A stretch of DNA of 5,609 bases from Rhizorhabdus sp. Lineage in GTDB: Bacteria > Pseudomonadota > Alphaproteobacteria > Sphingomonadales > Sphingomonadaceae. The position numbers and the translations under genes are program-made. This document shows positions 1 through 5,302 of this stretch, piece after piece. The notes under the pieces are model-generated. The model was not told the origin of the DNA, did not search any database, and worked only from the letters and a program-made list of their open reading frames with translations. The stretch is taken from positions 1 through 5,609 of the forward strand of contig SCUQ01000020.1 of NCBI GenBank assembly GCA_004297635.1, given 5' to 3'. Numbering within the stretch: position 1 is the first letter of the stretch; every line of letters begins with the position of its first letter.

Positions 1-13
1 GCTCTTCCGATCT
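1..13. other. Illumina adapter remnant (non-genomic)
   Basis: The first 13 bases, GCTCTTCCGATCT, equal the shared 3' end of the standard Illumina TruSeq read 1 and read 2 adapters. A 13-base exact match lying flush with the sequence end is very unlikely by chance. The adapter bases happen to stay open in the frame of the neighbouring hydrolase, so a naive translation would add a few false residues. Real genomic sequence should be taken as starting at about position 14. Confidence 0.93.
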
Positions 14-419
14 CGGCGAATATAGCGGCCAGATGCTACGGATGGACGAGGCCGATCTGCGCCGGATCGGCCGCGCGCTGTTCGATAATCTTGGCCTGAT
101 CTGGGATTATGATGCGATTGCGGCGCTTCGCCGGCTGAAAGTGCCGCTGCTGTGGGTGCTGGCGGGCGAGGACCGCGAGGCGCCGATCGCGCAGACCCGT
201 GCCGCGCTGCTCGGGCTGGCGCGGAACGGGCAGCCGATCGACCTCTACCTCTTTCCCGACACCGACCATGGCATGGTCGAATATCGCATTGCGGCAGACG
301 GCGCCCGCAGCCCTACCCGCATCACCGACGGCTATCTCCGCCTGCTCGGCGACTGGATCCGCGGCGCGCCGGCCGGCCGCTACGGCCGGGGCGAGCGCCT
401 TCATCACGGCACGCGATGA
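14..419 (+). CDS. Alpha/beta hydrolase, C-terminal fragment (5' end missing)
   Basis: This is the C-terminal part of an alpha/beta-hydrolase-fold enzyme, of the dienelactone hydrolase or prolyl oligopeptidase (S9) kind. The frame is open from the contig edge, so the ATG at 33 is probably internal rather than the true start. Two parts of the catalytic triad are visible. The acid lies in the strand-loop motif PLLWVLAGEDREAP (Asp codon 171-173), and the histidine lies in FPDTDHGM (His codon 267-269). Their order and spacing of about 30 residues fit the fold. The nucleophile serine and the rest of the enzyme lie left of the window. After the histidine comes a C-terminal helix (GYLRLLGDWIRG) and a short basic tail ending at TGA 417-419. 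Substrate cannot be told from this part: peptidase, esterase or acylaminoacyl hydrolase all remain possible. The gene converges on the VOC gene 15 bases downstream. Confidence 0.8.
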
Positions 420-423
420 AGGC
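397..423. terminator. Candidate bidirectional terminator hairpin
   Basis: GCCTTCATC (397-405) and GATGAAGGC (415-423) form a perfect 9-bp stem around a 9-base loop. The hairpin spans the stop codon of the hydrolase and lies 12 bases from the stop of the convergent VOC gene, where a shared terminator would be expected. Neither side has a run of T, so it is not a canonical intrinsic terminator. The role is inferred from position. Confidence 0.35.
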
Positions 424-434
424 CGCTGCGGCGA

Positions 435-818
435 TCAGGACATCCGGTACATGGCGCAGAGCTTGTTGCCGTCCGGATCGCGCAGATAGGCCAGGTACAG
501 CTTGAACGCGCCCATGTCCCGCACGCCCGGGGGGTCCTCACAGGCCGAACCGCCATGGGCAAGGCCGGCGGCGTGCCACTGGTCCGCCTGTTCGGGGGAG
601 TTCGTCGCGAAGCCGATCGTACCGCCATTGGCGTGGCAGGCGCTCTCGCCGTTGATCGGCCGGGTGACGCCGAACATGCCGGTCGGCGACATCCAGAAGA
701 CGCGACCCTTCTCGTTATCGACCCGCCCCGGCTGTACGCCGAGCGTCGCGAACACGGCATCGTAGAAGGCCTTCGACGCGTCGAGATCGTTGGTACCGAC
801 CATGATATGGCTGAACAT
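435..818 (-). CDS. VOC family (glyoxalase/bleomycin-resistance fold) protein
   Basis: A 127-residue, single-domain vicinal-oxygen-chelate protein, the usual size for the family. The N-terminus MFSHIMVGTNDLDASKAFYD is the typical first beta-strand and helix, with His4 at the usual first metal-ligand position. The C-terminus has the family signature AYLRDPDGNKLCAMYR (residues 110-125). In metal-dependent members a glutamate commonly follows the DPDGN motif; here the equivalent stretch reads KLCAMYR, with Cys121 and no acid, so metal binding of the classical type is doubtful. I recognise this as a common proteobacterial subfamily of unknown substrate. The start is ATG 816-818, because AGGAG (complement of 826-830) stands 7 bases upstream. 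A longer frame to 950 exists, but its extra 44 residues do not look like the family. The protein is probably cytosolic. It is convergent with the hydrolase and divergent from the AI-2E gene. Confidence 0.88.
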   Translation of the reverse strand: MFSHIMVGTNDLDASKAFYDAVFATLGVQPGRVDNEKGRVFWMSPTGMFGVTRPINGESACHANGGTIGFATNSPEQADQWHAAGLAHGGSACEDPPGVRDMGAFKLYLAYLRDPDGNKLCAMYRMS

Positions 819-1073
819 GCATATTCTCCTCGCCTCGCACCCGATGCGCGCTGCTACGTCCCGATGGCACAGCTGGCGGCATGCTGTCGATACGCTGCCG
901 GCGGTCGGGCCGGGCAACCGCGTCGCCAGCGATATGGCGATGGCGGACAACGATTTCGGGGTTCCGTTTCGATCGAATGCGAAATCGCACCCGGGGCGTC
1001 ATTTTCCGATGGCATTTCCGCGCTGGCTGCGCGATTCCCTGTCGCCGTCGGCCCTTAGCCGCGCAGGAGGAAG
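819..1073. other. Intergenic region between divergent VOC and AI-2E genes
   Basis: These 255 bases hold no convincing gene. The forward and reverse frames open here run straight through the flanking genes and lack family features. It should contain the promoters of both neighbours, but I found no clear -35/-10 pair. It does hold an interrupted inverted repeat (951-987, listed separately) and the Shine-Dalgarno sequences of both genes: AGGAG for VOC (826-830, minus strand) and AGGAGG for the transporter (1065-1070). Confidence 0.6.
951..987. promoter_or_regulatory. Interrupted inverted repeat, possible operator
   Basis: CGATTTCG (951-958) and CGAAATCG (980-987) are perfect 8-bp inverted arms separated by 21 bases. 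Inside the spacer lies a second, self-complementary 10-mer, TTCGATCGAA (968-977). The site is in the divergent VOC/AI-2E gap, about 90 bases before the transporter start. Arms two helical turns or more apart would suit a dimeric regulator or a small stem. Function is inferred only from symmetry and place; GC-rich DNA produces such short palindromes by chance. Confidence 0.25.
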
Positions 1074-2150
1074 ATGAAGACCGGGGACTCACGGACGTTC
1101 CGCTTCGAGGAGGGAAGCTTCCTCGCCATCGTGCTGGTCGTCAGCATCCTGTTCGCGCTGGTGGTCGCACCCTTTTTCGGGGCGATCCTCTGGGCGCTGG
1201 TCCTCGCCATCCTGTTCAGGCCGGTCAACCAGCACCTCGTCGATCGCTTGTCCGGACGGCGCAATCTCGCCGCCCTGCTCACCCTGCTGATCATCCTCGT
1301 GCTGGTCATATTGCCGGCGGTGTTCCTCACCTCGATGGTGATCAACGAGCTGCTGTCCTTCTATGCGCAGATCCAGTCGGGGCGGATCGATATCGCCGCG
1401 CTGTTCGAACGGGCGACCGGGGCGCTGCCCAGCTGGGCGGCCGACTGGCTGCAGCGGATGGGCTGGGGCGATTTCTCGGCGGTGCGCGCCAAGGTGACGG
1501 CGCTGCTCACCGGCAGCTTCGGCGCCCTCGCGACGCGGGGGCTGGCGATCGGGCAAAGCGCGTTCAACGTCGTGCTGATGATCGGCGTCATGCTCTACCT
1601 CGCCTATTTCCTGATCCGCGACGGCCATGCGCTCAGCCGCAAGGTGATCGACGCAGTACCGCTCGATCCCGACAAGCGGGAGGCGATCGTCAGCAATTTC
1701 ATCGTCGTCGTGCGGGCGACGATCAAGGGCAGCCTGGTCGTCGCGATCGTCCAGGGCTTCATCGGCGGCGTGACCTTCTCGCTGCTGGGGCTGCAGGGCG
1801 CGCTGCTCTGGGGCACGCTGATGGGGGTCTTCTCGCTGATCCCGGCGATCGGCACCGGGATCATCTGGGTGCCGGTCGCACTCTACCTGATCGCCACCGG
1901 CGCGCTGGTGAAGGGCCTGATCCTCACCGCCTGCGGCGTGCTGATCATCTCGATGGTCGACAATGTGCTGCGTCCGATCCTGGTCGGCCGCGAAACCAGC
2001 ATGCCCGACTATCTGGTGCTGATCTCCACCCTGGGCGGGCTCCAGCTGTTCGGTTTTCACGGTTTCATCATCGGCCCGGTGGTCGCCGCGCTGTTTCTCG
2101 GCGTGTGGCAGATCTTCACCGAAGCGCGCCGCTCGACGCCGGCAGCCTAG
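1074..2150 (+). CDS. AI-2E family (PerM/UPF0118) membrane transporter
   Basis: A 358-residue polytopic inner-membrane protein of the AI-2E transporter family (PF01594), which is usually about 330-370 residues. Two membrane segments lie at about residues 16-50, a third at 65-88, then a more polar stretch to about 155, and four or five further hydrophobic segments to the C-terminus. The family's conserved C-terminal half is clear: SLIPAIGTGIIW (254-265), VDNVLRP (295-301) and LGGLQLFGFHGFIIGPV (320-336). Members include E. coli TqsA (autoinducer-2 export) and PerM, and others are sodium/proton antiporters, so the substrate here cannot be assigned. ATG 1074 is the only good start; AGGAGG (1065-1070) precedes it with an unusually short 3-base spacer. 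The tail of the gene overlaps the convergent dedA gene by 4 bases. Confidence 0.93.
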   Translation: MKTGDSRTFRFEEGSFLAIVLVVSILFALVVAPFFGAILWALVLAILFRPVNQHLVDRLSGRRNLAALLTLLIILVLVILPAVFLTSMVINELLSFYAQIQSGRIDIAALFERATGALPSWAADWLQRMGWGDFSAVRAKVTALLTGSFGALATRGLAIGQSAFNVVLMIGVMLYLAYFLIRDGHALSRKVIDAVPLDPDKREAIVSNFIVVVRATIKGSLVVAIVQGFIGGVTFSLLGLQGALLWGTLMGVFSLIPAIGTGIIWVPVALYLIATGALVKGLILTACGVLIISMVDNVLRPILVGRETSMPDYLVLISTLGGLQLFGFHGFIIGPVVAALFLGVWQIFTEARRSTPAA

Positions 2151-2752
2151 ACGATATCGGGCGCGTGGAATGGCGGATTGAGCCGTTCGCGCCGGCGCCG
2201 TCGCGCACGGCGCCATAGCCACCACAGCAGCAGGCAGGTGCCGGGGATCGGCAGCGCGATCAGGATCTCGGTCTTGTAGGGCGCCATCGCCGTCAGCGCG
2301 CGATCGACGGCGGGGCCGAACAGATAGCCGATGGTGGTGAAGATAGCCGCCCAGAGGATGCAGGCGATCAGGTTCAGTATCGCGAAGCGCCGCAGCGGAA
2401 TCGACGACAGGCCGATCGCGACCGGGCTGACCATGCGGAAGCCGTAGATGAAGCGATAGGCGAGGATGAAGCCGGTCGGATAGCGTTCGATCAGCCCCAC
2501 CGCCCGCGCGAAGGCAGGCTTCTGCCGGGCATGGATGACGAAGGGCCGGTCGCGGAAGCGGCGGCCGAGCTGGAAGAACAGCTGGTCGGCGATGAGCGCG
2601 CCGAAGGCGGTGGCAAGAAAGGCCGCCCCGATCGGGAACAGCCCGCGATGCGCCATCACCCCGCCGGCGATCGCCGCGGTCTCACCCTCGAATCCGGCGC
2701 CGAGCGCGATCGCCCAGGGGCCGATCGCCACGACAAGCTGTCCGATATCCAT
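2147..2752 (-). CDS. DedA family (VTT/SNARE-associated domain) membrane protein
   Basis: A 201-residue integral membrane protein of the DedA family, typical in length. Members act in the inner membrane; some are lipid scramblases or flippases (for undecaprenyl phosphate or phosphatidylethanolamine), and several support membrane potential and envelope stress tolerance. Seen here: an N-terminal hydrophobic segment ending in the acidic loop GFEGETAAIAGG (20-31), a second segment with Asp56 in GALIADQLFF, and the core family motif YRFIYGFRMVSPVAIG (99-114). Arg100 and Arg106 there have the spacing of the essential arginine pair known in E. coli YqjA. Further hydrophobic stretches lie at about 123-145 and 166-183, followed by a strongly basic tail (RRARRRRR) that should stay in the cytoplasm. 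The start ATG (2750-2752) has only a weak AAGG upstream. Which lipid it moves cannot be told from the sequence. Confidence 0.92.
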   Translation of the reverse strand: MDIGQLVVAIGPWAIALGAGFEGETAAIAGGVMAHRGLFPIGAAFLATAFGALIADQLFFQLGRRFRDRPFVIHARQKPAFARAVGLIERYPTGFILAYRFIYGFRMVSPVAIGLSSIPLRRFAILNLIACILWAAIFTTIGYLFGPAVDRALTAMAPYKTEILIALPIPGTCLLLWWLWRRARRRRRERLNPPFHAPDIV

Positions 2753-2825
2753 CCGCTCGCCTTACGCCACCTGCCCCGATGCGAGGCGCTATAGCGGGCG
2801 GGATGGGCGCCGTCCTCTCCCAAAT

Positions 2826-2923
2826 CGTCATTCCCGCGAAGGCGCGACCAACGGACCGCGCGATCGGACCTCATGGGTTCGGCGTTCGCGTCCTGGTGGA
2901 TTCCCGCCGTCGCGGGAATGGCG
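2826..2923. repeat. Inverted pair of REP/MITE-like intergenic repeats
   Basis: The left copy CGTCATTCCCGCGAAGGCG (2826-2844) and the right copy CGCCGTCGCGGGAATGGCG (2905-2923) are reverse complements with 2 mismatches in 19. The right copy is itself a hairpin: ATTCCCGC (2900-2907) pairs perfectly with GCGGGAAT (2912-2919) around the 4-base loop CGTC. The left copy keeps only the first half of that palindrome and then diverges. Elements of the form ATTCCCGC-GAAG-GCGGGAAT are, to my knowledge, widespread between genes in high-GC proteobacteria including sphingomonads. With a 60-base spacer, the pair could be one degraded MITE-like unit. Neither strand has a T-run following the hairpin, so a terminator role is unlikely. 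Confidence 0.7.
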
Positions 2924-2961
2924 AAAAAGATAGGAACACTCCAACTGTCACCGTCTCGCGG

Positions 2962-2990
2962 TTGCCCCCGACGCCGGGCGCCATTACATC
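2962..2990 (+). promoter_or_regulatory. Weak promoter candidate for yggT-yggU-folD
   Basis: TTGCCC (2962-2967) and TACATC (2985-2990) are separated by 17 bases and would start transcription about 20 bases before the yggT ATG. The -35 element shares its TTG with the consensus and the -10 is poor. Placement is sensible; the sequence match alone is weak. Confidence 0.25.
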
Positions 2991-3017
2991 GGCGACATCA
3001 TTTTCGAAGGACCGTGA

Positions 3018-3320
3018 ATGCTCCTGCTTTTCCTGCAGATTGCCGACCTGCTGCTGGGCGTGCTGCGCTGGATCATCATCATCCAGGCGATCATGTCCTG
3101 GCTGGTCGCGTTCAACGTGATCAACACCTATAATGATTTCGTCCGCCAGGTGCTGTTCGCGCTCGATAAGATCACCGAACCGATCTATCGGCCAATCCGT
3201 CGGGTAATGCCCGATTTCGGCGCGCTCGACCTGTCGCCGCTGGTGGCGCTGCTGCTGATCATCATCCTGCAGATGGTGCTCAGCCATGCCGCCCAGCAGG
3301 TCATGCTGGCGGGCGTCTGA
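3018..3320 (+). CDS. yggT: YggT family membrane protein
   Basis: A 100-residue YggT-family protein (PF02325), full length for the short, single-repeat form of the family. It has two hydrophobic segments, about residues 2-31 and 73-96. Between them is the family's conserved stretch: SWL (27-29), FNVIN (32-36), ITEPIYRPIRRVMP (52-65) and LDLSP (70-74). The biochemical role is unsettled; homologues are linked to osmotic tolerance and, as YlmG, to cell division or nucleoid distribution. ATG 3018 is well supported by GAAGGA (3006-3011) with a 6-base spacer. It opens an operon: its TGA (3318-3320) overlaps the putative CTG start of the DUF167 gene, and that gene overlaps folD. In many proteobacteria yggT is likewise followed by yggU. 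Confidence 0.93.
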   Translation: MLLLFLQIADLLLGVLRWIIIIQAIMSWLVAFNVINTYNDFVRQVLFALDKITEPIYRPIRRVMPDFGALDLSPLVALLLIIILQMVLSHAAQQVMLAGV

Positions 3321-3634
3321 GCGCCTGGACACCGGCACCGGACGGGCTCCACCTCGCGATCCGCGCGACGCCGAAGGCGGGACGCGATTCGATCGAGGGG
3401 CTCGTCACCGCCGATGATGGACGGACGCGGCTGGCGATCAGGCTGGCCGCCGCACCCAGCGACGGCGCGGCCAATGACGCACTGATCCGGCTGGTGGCCA
3501 AAAGCCTGGGTGTGGCGAAGCGGGACGTGGCACTGGCCAGCGGGGCGACCTCGCGGCTAAAGAGGCTCCATATTTCGGGCGACCCGGCGCTGCTCGCCGC
3601 CGCCCTCGAACATCTCGTCAGGGAAGATTCATGA
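3317..3634 (+). CDS. yggU: DUF167 / YggU family protein with probable CTG start
   Basis: A 105-residue reading frame matches the DUF167 (YggU) family, small cytosolic proteins of unknown function and about 90-100 residues. Characteristic pieces are [13 protein letters not shown] (17-29), matching the KASRDSI motif of E. coli YggU, and [20 protein letters not shown] (46-65), containing the family's most conserved P-x-D-G-x-A-N core. [10 protein letters not shown] follows nearer the C-terminus. No ATG, GTG or TTG was found in frame upstream of the conserved part. The best start is CTG 3317-3319, which overlaps the yggT stop as CTGA and gives the family-like N-terminus (M)SAWTPAPDG. No strong Shine-Dalgarno sequence precedes it, so translation is probably coupled to yggT. 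The stop TGA 3632-3634 overlaps the folD ATG as ATGA. The frame has normal codon use and no stop, so it looks functional, not a pseudogene. Confidence 0.88.
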   Translation: MSAWTPAPDGLHLAIRATPKAGRDSIEGLVTADDGRTRLAIRLAAAPSDGAANDALIRLVAKSLGVAKRDVALASGATSRLKRLHISGDPALLAAALEHLVREDS

Positions 3635-4524
3635 GCGCGGACATCATCGACGGCAAGGCTTTCGCGGGCGATCTGCGCGCGCGGGTGGCGGAAAAGGTCG
3701 CGGCCTTCCGCGCCGCCGCGGACCGCGCTCCCGGGCTGGCGGTGGTGCTGGTCGGCGAGGATCCGGCAAGCCAGGTCTATGTCCGTTCGAAGCACAAGGC
3801 GACGATCGAAGCGGGGATGGAGAGTTTCGAGCACCGCCTGCCCGACACGACGACGCAGGACGAACTGCTCGCTGTCGTCCGCCGGCTCAACACCGACGAC
3901 AGCGTCGACGGCATCCTCGTACAATTGCCGCTGCCGCCCCAGATCGACGAGAATGTCGTCATCGCGACGATCGACCCCGACAAGGATGTCGACGGCTTCC
4001 ATGTCGTCAATGCTGGCCGGCTCGCGGTCGGCCAGCACGGCTATGTGCCCTGCACGCCGCTGGGCTGCCTGATGCTGCTCAAGGACCGGCTCGGTGATCT
4101 TTCGGGCCTCGACGCGGTGGTGATCGGCCGGTCGAACATCGTCGGCAAGCCGATGGCGCAGCTGCTGCTGGGCGAAAGCTGCACCGTCACCATCGCGCAT
4201 AGCCGGACCAGGGATCTGCCCGATGTCGTGAAACGCGCCGATATCGTCGTCGCGGCGGTCGGCCGGCCCGAGATGATCCGGGGCGACTGGATCAAGCCCG
4301 GTGCCACCGTGATCGATGTCGGCATCAACCGGGTGCCGGGCGCCGAGCCGGGCAAGACCAAGCTGGTCGGCGACGTCGACTTCGCCGCCGCCTCGCAGGT
4401 CGCCGGCGCGATCACCCCGGTGCCGGGTGGCGTCGGGCCGATGACGATCGCGGTGCTGCTGCGCAACACCCTCGTCGCGGCGCACCGCCGCGCCGGCGTG
4501 CCTTACGCTAAGGGTTCGATTTGA
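3631..4524 (+). CDS. folD: Bifunctional methylenetetrahydrofolate dehydrogenase/cyclohydrolase FolD
   Basis: FolD converts 5,10-methylene-THF to 5,10-methenyl-THF with NADP+ and then hydrolyses it to 10-formyl-THF, supplying one-carbon units for purines and formyl-Met-tRNA. At 297 residues it is full length. The catalytic site is intact: Tyr50 and Lys54 in [11 protein letters not shown], Gln98 in [10 protein letters not shown] (93-102) and Asp121 in [14 protein letters not shown] (140-145) follows. The Rossmann cofactor region shows [17 protein letters not shown] (164-180), then [11 protein letters not shown] and [10 protein letters not shown]. The family's C-terminal signature [12 protein letters not shown] lies at 261-272. 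ATG 3631 has AGGGA (3620-3624) six bases upstream and overlaps the stop of the DUF167 gene, so folD is the third gene of a coupled operon. The protein is a cytosolic homodimer in characterised species. Nothing is missing or odd in the coding region. Confidence 0.98.
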   Translation: MSADIIDGKAFAGDLRARVAEKVAAFRAAADRAPGLAVVLVGEDPASQVYVRSKHKATIEAGMESFEHRLPDTTTQDELLAVVRRLNTDDSVDGILVQLPLPPQIDENVVIATIDPDKDVDGFHVVNAGRLAVGQHGYVPCTPLGCLMLLKDRLGDLSGLDAVVIGRSNIVGKPMAQLLLGESCTVTIAHSRTRDLPDVVKRADIVVAAVGRPEMIRGDWIKPGATVIDVGINRVPGAEPGKTKLVGDVDFAAASQVAGAITPVPGGVGPMTIAVLLRNTLVAAHRRAGVPYAKGSI

Positions 4525-4540
4525 TGCGACTGACGTCGCA
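4525..4540. repeat. Small hairpin abutting the folD stop codon
   Basis: TGCGAC (4525-4530) and GTCGCA (4535-4540) form a perfect 6-bp stem around TGAC. It begins on the base right after the folD TGA. There is no T-run, so terminator activity is not indicated. It is the first of three hairpins in the gap before marC. Confidence 0.5.
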
Positions 4541-4549
4541 ACGGTACCA

Positions 4550-4615
4550 GCCCGCTCCCCCACCCAACCTCCCGATCCAGTATATGATGTCGGGAGGTTG
4601 GGTGGGGGAGCGGGC
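4550..4615. repeat. Perfect 26-bp inverted repeat (long hairpin) between folD and marC
   Basis: Bases 4550-4575 are the exact reverse complement of 4590-4615, giving a 26-bp stem without mismatch around the 14-base AT-rich loop 4576-4589. The arms are pyrimidine-rich on one side (core CTCCCCCACCCAACCTCCCG) and purine-rich on the other. No T-run follows on either strand, so it is not a standard intrinsic terminator, though such a stem could attenuate transcription or protect a 3' end. The mismatch-free arms suggest recent origin or active maintenance, as in a palindromic dispersed element. Whether other copies exist cannot be judged from this window. Confidence 0.9.
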
Positions 4616-4625
4616 CGGCGCCGCC

Positions 4626-4644
4626 GTTTCAGCTTTGCTGAAAC
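4626..4644 (+). promoter_or_regulatory. Hairpin in the marC leader next to the start codon
   Basis: GTTTCAGC (4626-4633) and GCTGAAAC (4637-4644) form a perfect 8-bp stem with the 3-base loop TTT. The stem ends 7 bases before the marC ATG (4652), where a Shine-Dalgarno sequence should lie; none is visible in the CAGATCA that remains. The structure would therefore sit in the ribosome entry site of the transcript. A control role is inferred from position only. Confidence 0.45.
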
Positions 4645-4651
4645 CAGATCA

Positions 4652-5293
4652 ATGATCGCGCTGTTCCTGTCGGCCTTCGTCACCCTGTTCGTGGTGATCG
4701 ATCCGCCCGGCTGCGCGCCGATCTTCGCGGGCCTGACCCGCGACGCGCCCAACGGCCAGCGCCGCGCGATGGCGATCCGTTCGACCTTGATCGCCGCCGT
4801 GCTGCTGCTGCTGTTCGCCCTGGTCGGGGAAAAGCTGCTGTCGACGCTGGGCATCAGCCTCGACGCCTTCCGCATCGCCGGCGGGATCATGGTGTTCCTG
4901 ATCGCGCTGGAGATGGTGTTCGAGAAGCGTACCGAACGGCGCGAGGGCCGTGCCGACGAGATCAGCCGCAAGGCCGCCGAGGAGCACCGCCCGATCGAGG
5001 ATATCTCGGTCTTCCCGATGGCGATCCCGATGATCGCCGGCCCCGGCTCGATCGCGACGGTGATGCTGCTCGTCTCGCGCAGCCATGGCATCGACGAGAC
5101 GCTGGCGGTGCTGGCCGCGCTGGCGGCGGTGCTGCTGCTGACCGGAGCGGCGCTGCTGGCGGCGGGGCCGATCATGCGCGTGCTGGGTCCCAAGCTGGAG
5201 GCGATGATCACCCGCATCCTGGGCGTGCTGCTCGCCGCGCTGGCGGCGCAGTTCGTGATCGACGGGGTGAAGGCGGCGTTCGGGCTGGGTTAG
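4652..5293 (+). CDS. MarC family (UPF0056) integral membrane protein
   Basis: A 213-residue inner-membrane protein of the MarC/UPF0056 family (PF01914; E. coli MarC is about 220). About six hydrophobic segments are seen, near residues 2-26, 43-63, 69-90, 119-141, 149-171 and 184-205. Family signatures are FVVIDPPGCAPIF (13-25), LGISLDAFRIAGG followed by a hydrophobic run, FPMAIPMIAGPGS (121-133), and the C-terminal ITRILGVLLAALAAQFVIDG. A charged cytoplasmic-like loop (EKRTERREGRADEISRKAAE) separates the halves. Despite its name the family has no proven role in drug resistance, and the substrate is unknown. ATG 4652 is chosen because the family pattern begins right there. An upstream in-frame TTG at 4598 lies inside the long palindrome and would add 18 Gly/Arg-rich residues. 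No Shine-Dalgarno sequence is visible; a hairpin occupies that space. It may be the fourth gene of the yggT operon or be transcribed separately. Confidence 0.92.
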   Translation: MIALFLSAFVTLFVVIDPPGCAPIFAGLTRDAPNGQRRAMAIRSTLIAAVLLLLFALVGEKLLSTLGISLDAFRIAGGIMVFLIALEMVFEKRTERREGRADEISRKAAEEHRPIEDISVFPMAIPMIAGPGSIATVMLLVSRSHGIDETLAVLAALAAVLLLTGAALLAAGPIMRVLGPKLEAMITRILGVLLAALAAQFVIDGVKAAFGLG

Positions 5294-5302
5294 GCCGGCG
5301 CC

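Larger units (their letters stand above)
2753..3017. other. Intergenic region between divergent dedA and yggT
   Basis: These 265 bases hold no convincing gene; the open frames are low-complexity, Arg/Pro/Ser-rich shadows. The region carries an inverted pair of repeat copies in its middle (listed separately), a 10-bp palindrome CGCTATAGCG at 2787-2796, and a weak promoter candidate before yggT. It must contain the control regions of dedA and of the yggT-yggU-folD operon. Confidence 0.6.

Noticed and set aside
373..389. CCGGCCG-CTA-CGGCCGG hairpin in the hydrolase 3' end
   Set aside because: It is a perfect 7-bp stem but lies in coding sequence of pure G/C composition where such stems arise easily; no T-run and no special position.
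819..950. N-terminal extension of the VOC protein to 950
   Set aside because: The extra 44 residues do not resemble the family, and a good AGGAG precedes the internal ATG at 818.
881..2218. A 445-codon forward frame overlapping the AI-2E gene
   Set aside because: It is the same DNA read in another frame; its product is Arg/Gly/Pro-rich, while the 1074-2150 frame shows clear family motifs and membrane segments.
1089..2225. A 378-codon minus-strand frame opposite the AI-2E gene
   Set aside because: The product is dominated by Asp, Arg, Gln and His, typical of antisense translation of a membrane protein gene in high-GC DNA, with no recognisable domain.
2787..2796. CGCTATAGCG palindrome as a dedA promoter -10 region
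   Set aside because: TATAGC on the minus strand is plausible as a -10, but no -35-like hexamer lies at a proper distance.
4550..4615. Intrinsic (Rho-independent) terminator for folD
   Set aside because: The stem is far longer than usual and no T-run follows on either strand, so I list it as an inverted repeat instead.
4598..4651. TTG start for the marC-family protein at 4598
   Set aside because: It lies in the right arm of the palindrome, has no suitable ribosome site, and adds a Gly/Arg-rich stretch before the conserved N-terminus.
3301..5217. A 638-codon open frame on the minus strand across yggU, folD and marC
   Set aside because: It runs antisense to three well-supported genes and through the long palindrome, has Ser/Arg-rich low-complexity composition, and shows no family motif. 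Such long antisense frames are normal in high-GC DNA.
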